From Desulfovibrio sp. (GTDB taxonomy: Bacteria > Desulfobacterota > Desulfovibrionia > Desulfovibrionales > Desulfovibrionaceae): a DNA stretch of 5,764 nucleotides. The notes under the pieces were generated by a model. The model was not told the origin of the DNA. It ran no database searches and saw only the letters and a program-made list of their open reading frames with translations. The position numbers and the translations under genes are program-made. How positions within the stretch are numbered: position 1 is the stretch's first letter; each line of letters begins with the position of its first letter. Shown one piece after another: positions 1-5,764 of this stretch. Where the stretch lies: NCBI GenBank assembly GCA_003525525.1, contig DQED01000047.1, positions 1 to 5,764 on the forward strand. Reading direction: 5' to 3'.

Positions 1-1385
1 CGTGTGGCGTGGAGTCCACTCAGCTTGAGCGCGCGCTTGACGTTGGCGAACAGCGATCCGGAGCGGAACTGGACCGGCGACAGGTTGATCGCGACCCGCA
101 CGTCGTTCGGCCATCGCGCGGCGTCGCTGCAGGCCTTTTCCATCACGATCCGGCCGATCGTGTCGATCTGGCCGGTCTCCTCGGCGAGCGCGATGAAGTC
201 GCTCGGCGGCACGAAGCCGTGGGTCGGATGTTCCCAGCGGGCGAGAGCTTCGAAGGCGACGACCGCGCCACTGTCGAGATCGACCAGCGGCTGATAATGC
301 ACGGTGATGCGATCGTCCTCGATGGCGCCGGCGAGATCCATTTCCATGCGCCGGCGGGCGAGGAAGGCGGCGTTCATCTCCGCCTCGAAGAACTCGTAGG
401 TGTCGCCGCCCTTGGCCTTGGCGCGATAGAGCGCGAGGTCGGCGCGGGCGATGGCATTGTCGACCGTGATGCCGTCGCCGGGCGCCGTCACCACGCCGAT
501 GCTCGAGCCGATCACCATGCGGTGGTCGTCGATCTGGTAGGTACGGGCGAGGGCCTGGTTGATCGTACGGGCGAAGTCGGCGAGCCGCTTCGGGTCGACC
601 AGCGGCGTCAGGATCACGAACTCGTCGCCGCCGAGCCGGGCCACGGTGTCGCTGCGGCGCACGCAGGCCGCGAGCCGCTTCGCCGCTTCGACGAGGACCC
701 GGTCGCCCGCCTCGTGGCCGAACGCGTCGTTGACTTCCTTGAACCGGTCGAGATCGACGAAGTACACCGCCGCTGTTTCCCCGGACCGCTCGGCCAGGGC
801 CAGGGTCTGGCGCAGCCGGTCCATGTACAGGGCCCGATTGGGCAGCCCGGTCAGACCGTCATGCAGGGACATGCGCGTGACGAGCTCCTCGGCCCGCCGC
901 CGCTCGGTGACGTCGTTGATGATGCCGTCGTAGGAGAAGATGCGCCCGGCTTCGTCGCGGTGCAGGACCGGGGTGTTGCGCACGAAGCGGATGGTGCCGT
1001 CCTTGTGCAGGATGCGATGTTCGAGCGGGGCGGGATCGCCGGCCAGCACGCGCGCGGCGTGTTCGAGCACCGCCGGCCTGTCCGCCTCGGGCACCATGGC
1101 CAGCCAGAGCAGTGGATTTTGCCGGTATTCCTCGGCCGTATACCCGGTGACGGCCACGCAGTTGGGGCCGTGGATCGTGGCGACGGCCTGCCCGTCCCGG
1201 ACGCTCACGGTGTAGACGTAGTCGGTGACGCTTTCCAGCAGGCGGCGCAGGCGATGCTCGTTGCTGCGCAGGGAACGCTCCAGTTCCTGGCTCTGGGCGT
1301 ACTGCGCCTCGAGCTCGGCCACCCGGCGAGTGAGGGCCGCGATCTCGGCCAGAAGTTCCTTCCTGCCACGAGAGGCGTTGGGCAT
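1..1385 (-). CDS. PAS-GGDEF-EAL cyclic-di-GMP diguanylate cyclase/phosphodiesterase, C-terminus off the window
   Basis: 461 codons are visible from ATG at 1385 to the left edge with no stop. Residues 7-50 are a charged, heptad-like helix, probably a coiled coil. Residues 45-165 form a PAS domain ending in DVTERRRAEE. The GGDEF domain spans about 170-335: metal and substrate residues D211, N219, D228 and D254 are present, the GGDEF motif is at 252-256, and an RxxD product-inhibition site (R243-D246) sits five residues before it. An EAL domain starts near 345, with the EAL motif at 379-381, EETG at 402-405 and NLSP at 434-437; its remaining catalytic residues lie outside the window. The family makes c-di-GMP from GTP (GGDEF) and cleaves it to pGpG (EAL). 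No signal peptide or membrane segment is seen, so it is probably cytosolic. GAGG eight nt upstream supports this start; an in-frame ATG at 1433 would add 16 residues. Leucine codon use changes near position 758. Confidence 0.93.
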   Translation of the reverse strand, partial: MPNASRGRKELLAEIAALTRRVAELEAQYAQSQELERSLRSNEHRLRRLLESVTDYVYTVSVRDGQAVATIHGPNCVAVTGYTAEEYRQNPLLWLAMVPEADRPAVLEHAARVLAGDPAPLEHRILHKDGTIRFVRNTPVLHRDEAGRIFSYDGIINDVTERRRAEELVTRMSLHDGLTGLPNRALYMDRLRQTLALAERSGETAAVYFVDLDRFKEVNDAFGHEAGDRVLVEAAKRLAACVRRSDTVARLGGDEFVILTPLVDPKRLADFARTINQALARTYQIDDHRMVIGSSIGVVTAPGDGITVDNAIARADLALYRAKAKGGDTYEFFEAEMNAAFLARRRMEMDLAGAIEDDRITVHYQPLVDLDSGAVVAFEALARWEHPTHGFVPPSDFIALAEETGQIDTIGRIVMEKACSDAARWPNDVRVAINLSPVQFRSGSLFANVKRALKLSGLHAT

Positions 1386-1393
1386 GGGGCACA

Positions 1394-1397
1394 CCTC
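1394..1397 (-). promoter_or_regulatory. Ribosome binding site of the PAS-GGDEF-EAL gene
   Basis: The minus strand reads GAGG eight nt before ATG at 1385. It decides between this start and the in-frame ATG at 1433, which has only a weak AGGCGG-like element ahead of it. An in-frame GTG nine nt upstream of the ATG overlaps this site and is therefore less likely. Confidence 0.55.
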
Positions 1398-1487
1398 GTC
1401 CCCCACGCTACCCGAAAGCCGTACGCTTGTCATGGCCCGCCTGCCGGACGCATGGGAAAAAGCAGTCCCTGCGCGCCGCCCGAACGA

Positions 1488-1519
1488 CAAGGGCCGGGGC
1501 GTTTGCGCCCCGGCCCTTG
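1488..1519 (-). terminator. Probable lon transcription terminator (14-bp perfect stem)
   Basis: A perfect 14-bp inverted repeat (1488-1501 pairing with 1506-1519) encloses a 4-nt loop, 33 nt beyond the lon stop codon. The stem is almost all G-C, so it should be very stable. No T tract follows directly on the minus strand (it continues GTCGTTCG). The nearest run of five T lies about 30 nt further on, at 1456-1460. It may terminate inefficiently or protect the 3' end of the lon mRNA. Confidence 0.6.
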
Positions 1520-1552
1520 CAGTTACGCCTGCCCGGCAAGGCACGCGGCAAG

Positions 1553-4009
1553 CTATTTCTTCGCGGCTTCCTTCTCCGGCGCCGCGTCGCAGCGGGCGAT
1601 GGGCCAGACCTCGTCGATGCGCTCCACGGGGTAGACCTTCACCCGGCCGCGCAGGTCGCGCGGGATGTCGTGCAGGTCCTTCATGTTCTGCGCCGGGATG
1701 ATCACCCGCTTCATGCCGGCCGCGACCGCCGCCAGCACCTTCTCCTTGATGCCGCCCACGGGCAGCACCCGGCCGCGCAGGGTGATCTCGCCCGTCATGG
1801 CCAGGTCGTTGGCCACGGCGGTGTTGGTGAGCGCCGAGATCAGCGCCGTCACGAGCGTCACGCCCGCCGACGGGCCGTCTTTCGGCGTGGCCCCGGCCGG
1901 CACGTGGATGTGGATGTCGTTTTTCTCGAACATCTCCGGAGCGATGCCGAGCTCCTTGGCCTTGGACTTGGCGTAGGTCAGCGCCGCCTGCGCCGATTCC
2001 TTCATGACGTCGCCGAGCTTGCCCGTGAGCTGCAAGCCGCCCTTGCCGGGCAGGGTCGCGGCCTCGATATGCAGGATCGCGCCGCCGACCGGCGTCCAGG
2101 CCAGGCCCACGGCCACGCCCGGGGGCAGCTCGGTCTCGCGCTCGTCGTCCATGAACCGCGCCGGCCCCAGGAGCTTTTGCAGCGAGGCCGTGGTCACCCG
2201 AAAAGGCGGGGCCTCGCCCTCGGCCTTCTTGCGCGCGAGCTTGCGCGCGACCGACCCCACCTCGCGCTCGAGGTTGCGCAGCCCGGCCTCGCGCGTGTAG
2301 TCGCGGATGACGCGCGAGAGCACGTGGTCGGACAGGATCATGTCGCCCTCTTGCAGGCCGTTCTCCGTGATCTGGCGCGGCAGGATGTAGCGCCGCGCGA
2401 TCTTGATCTTCTCCTGCTCGGTGTAGCCCGGCAGCGTGATGACCTCCATGCGGTCGAGCAGCGGCGCGGGGATCGTGTCCAGGATGTTGGCCGTGCAGAT
2501 GAACATCACCTTGGACAGGTCGAAGGGCACGTTGAGGTAGTGGTCCGAGAACGAGAAGTTCTGTTCCGGATCGAGCACCTCGAGCAGCGCCGAAGACGGG
2601 TCGCCGCGGAAGTCCGAGCCCACCTTGTCGATCTCGTCGAGCATGATGACCGGGTTGCGCGTGCCGGCCTGCTTGATGCTCTGCACCACGCGGCCGGGCA
2701 TGGCCCCGATGTAGGTCCGCCGGTGGCCGCGGATTTCCGCCTCGTCGCGCATGCCGCCAAGGGACATGCGCACGAACTTGCGCCCGAGCGCCCGGGCGAT
2801 GGAGCGGCCAAGGGAGGTCTTGCCGACGCCCGGGGGGCCGACGAAGCAGAGGATCGGGCCCTTCATGCCGGGATTGAGCTTGCGCACCGACAGGTACTCG
2901 AGGATGCGCTCCTTGACCTTTTCCAGGTCGAAGTGGTCCTCGTCCAGGATGCGCTTGGCCTCCTTGATGTCGAGCCGGTCCTTGGACAGCTTCTTCCAGG
3001 GCAGGTCCACGAGCCAGTCGAGGTAGGTACGGATGACGCTGGCCTCGGAGGAGTCGGGGTGCATGGAGACAAGCCGCTTGAGCTGCTTGTCGGACTCCTT
3101 TTTGACTTCCTTGGGCATGCCGGCCTTGTCCAGGGCCTCCTTGAGCTCGTCGAGTTCGTCGGTCTCCTCGCCGCCCTCGCCGAGCTCGCGGCGGATGGCC
3201 TTCATCTGCTCGCGCAGGAAGAAGTCCTTTTGCGCCTTGTCCATGCCCTCTTTGGCCATGTTCTGGATCTTGGCCTGCATGGCCGCGACCTCGGCCTCCT
3301 TGACGAGCTGCTCGTTGACCAGGCGCAGGCGCTCGATGGGATCCTCGCATTCGAGCAGGCGCTGGGCCTCCTCCACGCGCATGCGCAGGTTGGAGGCCAC
3401 GAGGTCGGCGAGCCGGCCCGGCTCGTTGACGCTGTTGAGCACGGCCATGATGTCGGCCGAAGCCATGCCGCGCAGCGACAGGATCTTTTCGCTCTGCTCC
3501 CTGGCGGCGCGCATCATGGCTTCCTGCTCCAGGGTCACTTCCTTGGTGTCGCGCTCGGGCAGCACCTCGATGGCGGCCGAAAGAAAGGGGTCGGCGGAGG
3601 TGAAGTCCTTGACCCGCGCCCGGGTCAGGCCCTGGACCAGGACCTTGAGCCGGCCGTCGGGCATCTTGAGCATGCGCATGATCATGCCCACCGTGCCCAC
3701 GCGGTAGAGGTCGTCCGTGCCCGGCTCGTCCACCTTCTCGTCCTTCTGGGTCAAGACGAGGATGTAGCGGGAGCCGTTTATGGCCGCGTCCACGGCCTGG
3801 ACGGACTTGTCCCGGCCGACGAACAACGGCAGGATCATATAGTTGAAGACCACGATATCGCGCACGGGCAGGACGGGCAGCTCGGACGGGATGTCGGGCT
3901 GGTTCTTCTCCTCGCCTTCGCTGGCCGTCGGGGCCTCGTTGTCGTGCGTCGCGTCGGCCGGCGGCGCGGCCTTTTCCGGGGTGTCCTTGGGATCGAATTC
4001 GTTGTCCAT
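1553..4009 (-). CDS. lon: ATP-dependent Lon protease (LonA type)
   Basis: Complete, 818 residues (E. coli Lon has 784). Lon is a cytosolic hexameric AAA+ serine protease that unfolds and degrades misfolded and regulatory proteins. Residues 1-42 are an acidic, Ala/Pro-rich tail; the LON substrate-binding domain runs about 43-240, followed by a helical, coiled-coil-like region to about 340. The AAA+ module has Walker A GPPGVGKT at 391-398, Walker B with D458-E459, sensor-1 N508, arginine finger R520 and sensor-2 R578. The protease domain has the Ser-Lys dyad S714 (in DGPSAG) and K757 (in GGIKEK), 43 residues apart as in E. coli S679/K722. All key residues are present, so it should be active. 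GAGGAG lies nine nt upstream of the ATG. The upstream gap holds several hairpins, so lon may have its own promoter; I found no clear heat-shock promoter or CIRCE element. Confidence 0.98.
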   Translation of the reverse strand: MDNEFDPKDTPEKAAPPADATHDNEAPTASEGEEKNQPDIPSELPVLPVRDIVVFNYMILPLFVGRDKSVQAVDAAINGSRYILVLTQKDEKVDEPGTDDLYRVGTVGMIMRMLKMPDGRLKVLVQGLTRARVKDFTSADPFLSAAIEVLPERDTKEVTLEQEAMMRAAREQSEKILSLRGMASADIMAVLNSVNEPGRLADLVASNLRMRVEEAQRLLECEDPIERLRLVNEQLVKEAEVAAMQAKIQNMAKEGMDKAQKDFFLREQMKAIRRELGEGGEETDELDELKEALDKAGMPKEVKKESDKQLKRLVSMHPDSSEASVIRTYLDWLVDLPWKKLSKDRLDIKEAKRILDEDHFDLEKVKERILEYLSVRKLNPGMKGPILCFVGPPGVGKTSLGRSIARALGRKFVRMSLGGMRDEAEIRGHRRTYIGAMPGRVVQSIKQAGTRNPVIMLDEIDKVGSDFRGDPSSALLEVLDPEQNFSFSDHYLNVPFDLSKVMFICTANILDTIPAPLLDRMEVITLPGYTEQEKIKIARRYILPRQITENGLQEGDMILSDHVLSRVIRDYTREAGLRNLEREVGSVARKLARKKAEGEAPPFRVTTASLQKLLGPARFMDDERETELPPGVAVGLAWTPVGGAILHIEAATLPGKGGLQLTGKLGDVMKESAQAALTYAKSKAKELGIAPEMFEKNDIHIHVPAGATPKDGPSAGVTLVTALISALTNTAVANDLAMTGEITLRGRVLPVGGIKEKVLAAVAAGMKRVIIPAQNMKDLHDIPRDLRGRVKVYPVERIDEVWPIARCDAAPEKEAAKK

Positions 4010-4018
4010 AACCGCCTG

Positions 4019-4024
4019 CTCCTC
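4019..4024 (-). promoter_or_regulatory. lon ribosome binding site
   Basis: GAGGAG on the minus strand, nine nt before the lon ATG at 4009. It abuts a 6-bp hairpin (4025-4043) on its 5' side, so leader folding could affect ribosome access. Confidence 0.7.
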
Positions 4025-4079
4025 GCGGGCTTTCGCCGCCCGCCCCTTGCGCGGGGACGCGGCGCAAGCGCCGTCGCGT
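4025..4079 (-). promoter_or_regulatory. lon leader with adjacent and mutually exclusive hairpins
   Basis: Three inverted repeats lie within 55 nt just ahead of the lon ribosome binding site. One is a 6-bp stem, 4025-4030 with 4038-4043. The second is a 7-bp stem, 4046-4052 with 4062-4068 (CTTGCGC/GCGCAAG). The third is a 6-bp stem, 4060-4065 with 4068-4073 (CGGCGC AA GCGCCG). The second and third share bases 4062-4068, so they cannot form together. This is seen in the sequence; a regulatory role is inference, as GC-rich DNA produces such repeats readily. Confidence 0.3.
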
Positions 4080-4090
4080 TTATGCTGGAT

Positions 4091-4125
4091 CGCCCGCGCC
4101 GCCGGACGGGCCGACGGCGCGGGCG
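4091..4125. repeat. GC-rich inverted repeat between acyP and lon
   Basis: A perfect 11-bp inverted repeat, 4091-4101 pairing with 4115-4125 (CGCCCGCGCCG/CGGCGCGGGCG), with a 13-nt loop. On the minus strand it is preceded by CAATAAA and not followed by T residues. On the plus strand it is followed by GTTTATTG. It could be a weak terminator, an mRNA-stabilising stem or part of the lon leader; the sequence alone does not decide. Confidence 0.45.
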
Positions 4126-4142
4126 TTTATTGCCCTATGGCC

Positions 4143-4164
4143 GAAAACGCGCCCGGGCGCGTTC
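4143..4164 (-). terminator. Possible terminator just after acyP
   Basis: A perfect 18-nt palindrome (4146-4163, AACGCGCCCGGGCGCGTT) begins one base beyond the acyP TGA (4165-4167). Transcribed leftward it forms a 7-bp stem with a CCGG loop and ends in four T, two of them inside the stem. The T run is short, so read-through into lon remains possible. Confidence 0.5.
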
Positions 4165-4437
4165 TCAGCGGATGTCAAAGCTCGAAAAAGCCTTCTCGTA
4201 CTCGATCACCTTCGCTTCGACCCGTTCCACGCGGGACAGCGGCGACCCTTCGGCCAGCCGCTCCTTGAGCGCGTCCAGGCCGCGGGGATCGCCCTGGGCG
4301 AGCACCTCCACCTTGCCGTCCTCCAGGTTGCGCACCCAGCCGCAAAGCCCCAGGCTCTTGGCCTGGTCGAACACCCAGGCCCTGAAATACACGCCCTGGA
4401 CCTTGCCGGAAACGGTGGCATGCAGACTCGGCGTCAT
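4165..4437 (-). CDS. acyP: Acylphosphatase
   Basis: Complete, 90 residues, the usual length of this small cytosolic alpha/beta family. It hydrolyses acyl phosphates such as acetyl phosphate or 1,3-bisphosphoglycerate to a carboxylate and phosphate. The first signature, GKVQGVYFRAW at 11-21, carries the phosphate-binding catalytic arginine R19. The second, GWVRNLEDGKVEV from 33, carries the catalytic asparagine N37. Both essential residues are present, so an active enzyme is expected. The start is firm: AAGGAGG lies eight nt before the ATG. The gene begins 15 nt after the radC stop, so the two are almost certainly cotranscribed. A palindrome directly after the stop may end the transcript. Its physiological substrate cannot be read from the sequence. 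Confidence 0.96.
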   Translation of the reverse strand: MTPSLHATVSGKVQGVYFRAWVFDQAKSLGLCGWVRNLEDGKVEVLAQGDPRGLDALKERLAEGSPLSRVERVEAKVIEYEKAFSSFDIR

Positions 4438-4444
4438 GGGAGTT

Positions 4445-4451
4445 CCTCCTT
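4445..4451 (-). promoter_or_regulatory. Strong ribosome binding site of acyP
   Basis: AAGGAGG on the minus strand, seven nt from its 3' neighbour base to the ATG at 4437 and starting one base after the radC stop codon (4453-4455). A near-perfect match to the anti-Shine-Dalgarno sequence, it fixes the acyP start and suggests strong translation, perhaps helped by ribosomes ending radC. Confidence 0.85.
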
Positions 4452-4452
4452 G

Positions 4453-5139
4453 TTACAACATGCCTTCTGCCTGAAAGCTGAAATAGCCGCCCGCGGTGAC
4501 CACCAGATGGTCGAGCACGCGCACGTCGAGTTCCCGGGCGGCGCTGACGATGCGGCGGGTGAAGGCCACATCGTCGGACGAGGGCCGGGGGTCGCCGGCC
4601 GGGTGGTTGTGCACGAGGATCACGCCGCTGGCCTTGTGGCGGATGGCCACGCTCAGGATTTCCCTGGGGTAGATCACCGCCTGGTCGATGGTGCCCTGGC
4701 TCACCTGCTCCCAGCCGATCAGCCGGTTCTTGGTGTCCACAAGCGCCATCCAGAACTCCTCGCGCTCGTTGGCCCCGATGCGCGCCCGGGCCATCTCGGC
4801 CACGATGTCCGGGGAATTGAGCAGCGCCCGTTCGCGCAGGGGCTGCTCGTGGAACCGCGCCCAGGCCTCGCGCCACAGGGTGACGAATTCGAGCGCCCCC
4901 GGGCCGATTCCCGGCACGCCCCGCAGCTCTTCCTCCCGGGCCAGCAGCACGCCGCGCACGCTGCCGAAGCGGCGCAGCAGCTCCTTGGCCAGGGGCTTGT
5001 TGTCCCGCCGCACGTTGACGTAGCCAAGGAGCAGTTCCAGGATCTCGTAGTCCGCCAAGGCCCGCGGGTTTTCCATCAGGCGGTCCTTGAGGCGGCGGCG
5101 ATGGCCCAGATAGTGCGGCGGTTCTTTCTTATTAAGCAT
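4453..5139 (-). CDS. radC: RadC family JAMM/MPN-domain protein (UPF0758)
   Basis: 228 residues from ATG at 5139. The N-terminal part contains a helix-hairpin-helix-like DNA-binding motif (VPGIGPGAL, about 75-83). The C-terminal part, from about residue 105, is a JAB/JAMM metalloprotease-like domain with zinc ligands H177 and H179 in HNHPAGDP, then S187 and D190. It ends in the family-typical DHLVV...GGYFSF. The name 'DNA repair protein RadC' is historical: the original E. coli radC allele was later assigned to recG, and the role of RadC remains unclear. The start is uncertain. An in-frame TTG at 5157 adds six residues but has no ribosome binding site, while the ATG has only a weak GGA four nt upstream. 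Most family members have HNHPSG, so alanine at 181 is a small variation. It lies upstream of acyP in the same transcript. Confidence 0.93.
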   Translation of the reverse strand: MLNKKEPPHYLGHRRRLKDRLMENPRALADYEILELLLGYVNVRRDNKPLAKELLRRFGSVRGVLLAREEELRGVPGIGPGALEFVTLWREAWARFHEQPLRERALLNSPDIVAEMARARIGANEREEFWMALVDTKNRLIGWEQVSQGTIDQAVIYPREILSVAIRHKASGVILVHNHPAGDPRPSSDDVAFTRRIVSAARELDVRVLDHLVVTAGGYFSFQAEGML

Positions 5140-5190
5140 GATGTCCGGCCCGGGCAAGGCGTTTGACGGAAAAGGCTGGCGTTTTGCGGG

Positions 5191-5226
5191 AAAAAACGGT
5201 CCTCGCGGCCGCGAAATGTCGCGGAC
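5191..5226 (-). terminator. Possible terminator after holA
   Basis: Directly after the holA TGA (5227-5229), the minus strand can fold between GTCC (5223-5226) and GGAC (5199-5202). A 12-nt palindrome, TCGCGGCCGCGA (5203-5214), lies inside, and six T follow (5191-5196) two nt beyond the outer stem. A GC-rich stem followed by a T run is the usual intrinsic terminator layout. If it works, radC-acyP needs a promoter within 5140-5190, where I see no clear -35/-10 pair. Confidence 0.5.
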
Positions 5227-5764
5227 TCATGGCGAAGCGCGGCCTGCGGCCCGGGTTTGGCCGCCAAAAATGCGAAAAAGCTCGGCCGTCAGGTATTCCA
5301 GGGCCTGGTCCGTCCGGCGGCTGCCGGATTTGATCCCGGCTTCGGCGGCGAACGCCGCCTCGAACAACCGGGCCAGTCCCGTTGCGCCCAGGCGGCGGGC
5401 CATGGCGCGCTTTTTTTGCAGGATCGAGGGCGGCAGGCGGATGTCTCCGTCGTCCCCGGCGGCGATGCGCCACATGGTGCGGGCCTCGTAGAGCAAAAGC
5501 CCGATCAGGGGAAAGACCATCTCCTCGCCGGCCAGCTGCTTGTCGAAGATGCCGCGCCAGACCGCGGCCGGATCCCGGCCGCTGGCCACGGCGTCGAGGA
5601 AGGCGAAGCCGTCGAGTTCCTCGTTGCGGCCGAACTGCGCCGCGTCCGCGGCCGTGACCGTGGTCCGGTCGCCAAGCGAGAGTTCCAGGCGGGCCAGCTC
5701 GTTGTCGGCCCGGGCGAGGTCGAGCGGCAACGCCGCGGCCAGACGCTCGGCCGCGCCCGGCTCG
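5227..5764 (-). CDS. holA: DNA polymerase III subunit delta, C-terminal part (N-terminus off the window)
   Basis: 178 codons before the TGA at 5227 are visible; the frame stays open to the right edge, so the start is outside the window. Full-length delta is roughly 330-340 residues, so about half is present. Delta is part of the clamp loader and opens the beta sliding clamp at the replication fork. The visible part matches the family's late AAA-like and C-terminal domains: an ELARLELSLGD segment followed by VTAADAAQF, then FLDAV, a GEEMVFPLIGLLLYEAR helix, LPPSILQKKR, and a KSG...ALEYLTAEL end. The Walker-like region cannot be judged because it lies outside. A TTG at 5730 is an internal leucine codon, not a start. 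The assignment rests on motif spacing and remembered family pattern, so it is slightly less certain than lon or acyP. Confidence 0.78.
   Translation of the reverse strand, partial: EPGAAERLAAALPLDLARADNELARLELSLGDRTTVTAADAAQFGRNEELDGFAFLDAVASGRDPAAVWRGIFDKQLAGEEMVFPLIGLLLYEARTMWRIAAGDDGDIRLPPSILQKKRAMARRLGATGLARLFEAAFAAEAGIKSGSRRTDQALEYLTAELFRIFGGQTRAAGRASP

Noticed and set aside
859..1392. A 177-codon minus-strand frame starting with GTG at 1392
   Set aside because: It overlaps the PAS coding region in another frame and is Arg/Pro/Ala-rich with no motifs; the frame starting at 1385 is the real one.
1386..1487. Sigma-54-type promoter ahead of the PAS-GGDEF-EAL gene
   Set aside because: The GGCAGGCGGGCC stretch lacks the correctly spaced GG and GC elements with flanking consensus.
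9..1634. A 541-codon open frame on the plus strand antisense to the PAS-GGDEF-EAL gene
   Set aside because: No recognisable motifs; the minus strand carries a full set of PAS, GGDEF and EAL motifs.
4010..4164. Heat-shock promoter or CIRCE operator ahead of lon
   Set aside because: I looked for a CTTGAAA/CCCCAT-type pair and for the TTAGCACTC/GAGTGCTAA repeat on the minus strand and found neither. A CATAAA or CAATAA hexamer alone is too weak to call a promoter.
1427..4474. A 1015-codon open frame on the plus strand antisense to lon
   Set aside because: Its translation is low-complexity (rich in H, R, L, G, V, D) with no domain pattern, and it is the mirror of the strongly supported lon frame. 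Long antisense frames are expected in high-GC coding DNA.
4175..4876. A 233-codon minus-strand frame across radC and acyP
   Set aside because: It is an alternate frame of two well-supported genes, and its translation is low-complexity and rich in R, G and P.
1..5764. CRISPR array, tRNA or rRNA gene, insertion sequence, defence or toxin-antitoxin system
   Set aside because: No regularly spaced repeats, RNA gene folds, transposase motifs or terminal repeats were seen; genes on one strand fill nearly the whole window.

Overview
This is a high-GC bacterial window in which every supported gene lies on the minus strand, so it reads right to left. The gene set and protein style suggest a deltaproteobacterium of the Desulfovibrio group (Desulfovibrionaceae). 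The cues are the Lon sequence with its acidic N-terminal tail, the PAS-GGDEF front end, and the order holA-radC-acyP-lon. This placement is from memory of family style, not from a search, and holds at moderate confidence.

Layout in the direction of transcription: (1) 5764-5227, the C-terminal half of a DNA polymerase III delta subunit (holA), cut by the window edge. (2) A short gap with a hairpin followed by six T, a plausible terminator. (3) 5139-4453, a RadC-family JAMM/MPN protein. (4) 4437-4165, an acylphosphatase, 15 nt after radC and with a near-ideal ribosome binding site placed just after the radC stop. (5) A 155-nt intergenic region full of GC-rich inverted repeats: a palindrome just after the acyP stop, a longer stem, and two or three hairpins ahead of the lon ribosome binding site. 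(6) 4009-1553, a complete 818-residue ATP-dependent Lon protease with all AAA+ and Ser-Lys catalytic residues. (7) A 167-nt gap with a perfect 14-bp stem terminator-like hairpin. (8) 1385-1, a PAS-GGDEF-EAL cyclic-di-GMP enzyme that runs off the left edge.

The first four genes are housekeeping functions: replication clamp loading, a RadC protein of unsettled role, acyl-phosphate hydrolysis and protein quality control. radC and acyP are very likely cotranscribed; lon and the c-di-GMP gene look like separate units. The least ordinary feature is a marked codon-usage change inside the c-di-GMP gene: leucine codons go from CTG-dominated to CTC-dominated within the GGDEF domain. This could be a recombined, partly foreign gene or a contig-joining artefact. 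I see no CRISPR array, tRNA, rRNA, insertion sequence or defence system, and no convincing new multi-gene system. No stretch over 300 bases lacks a gene.
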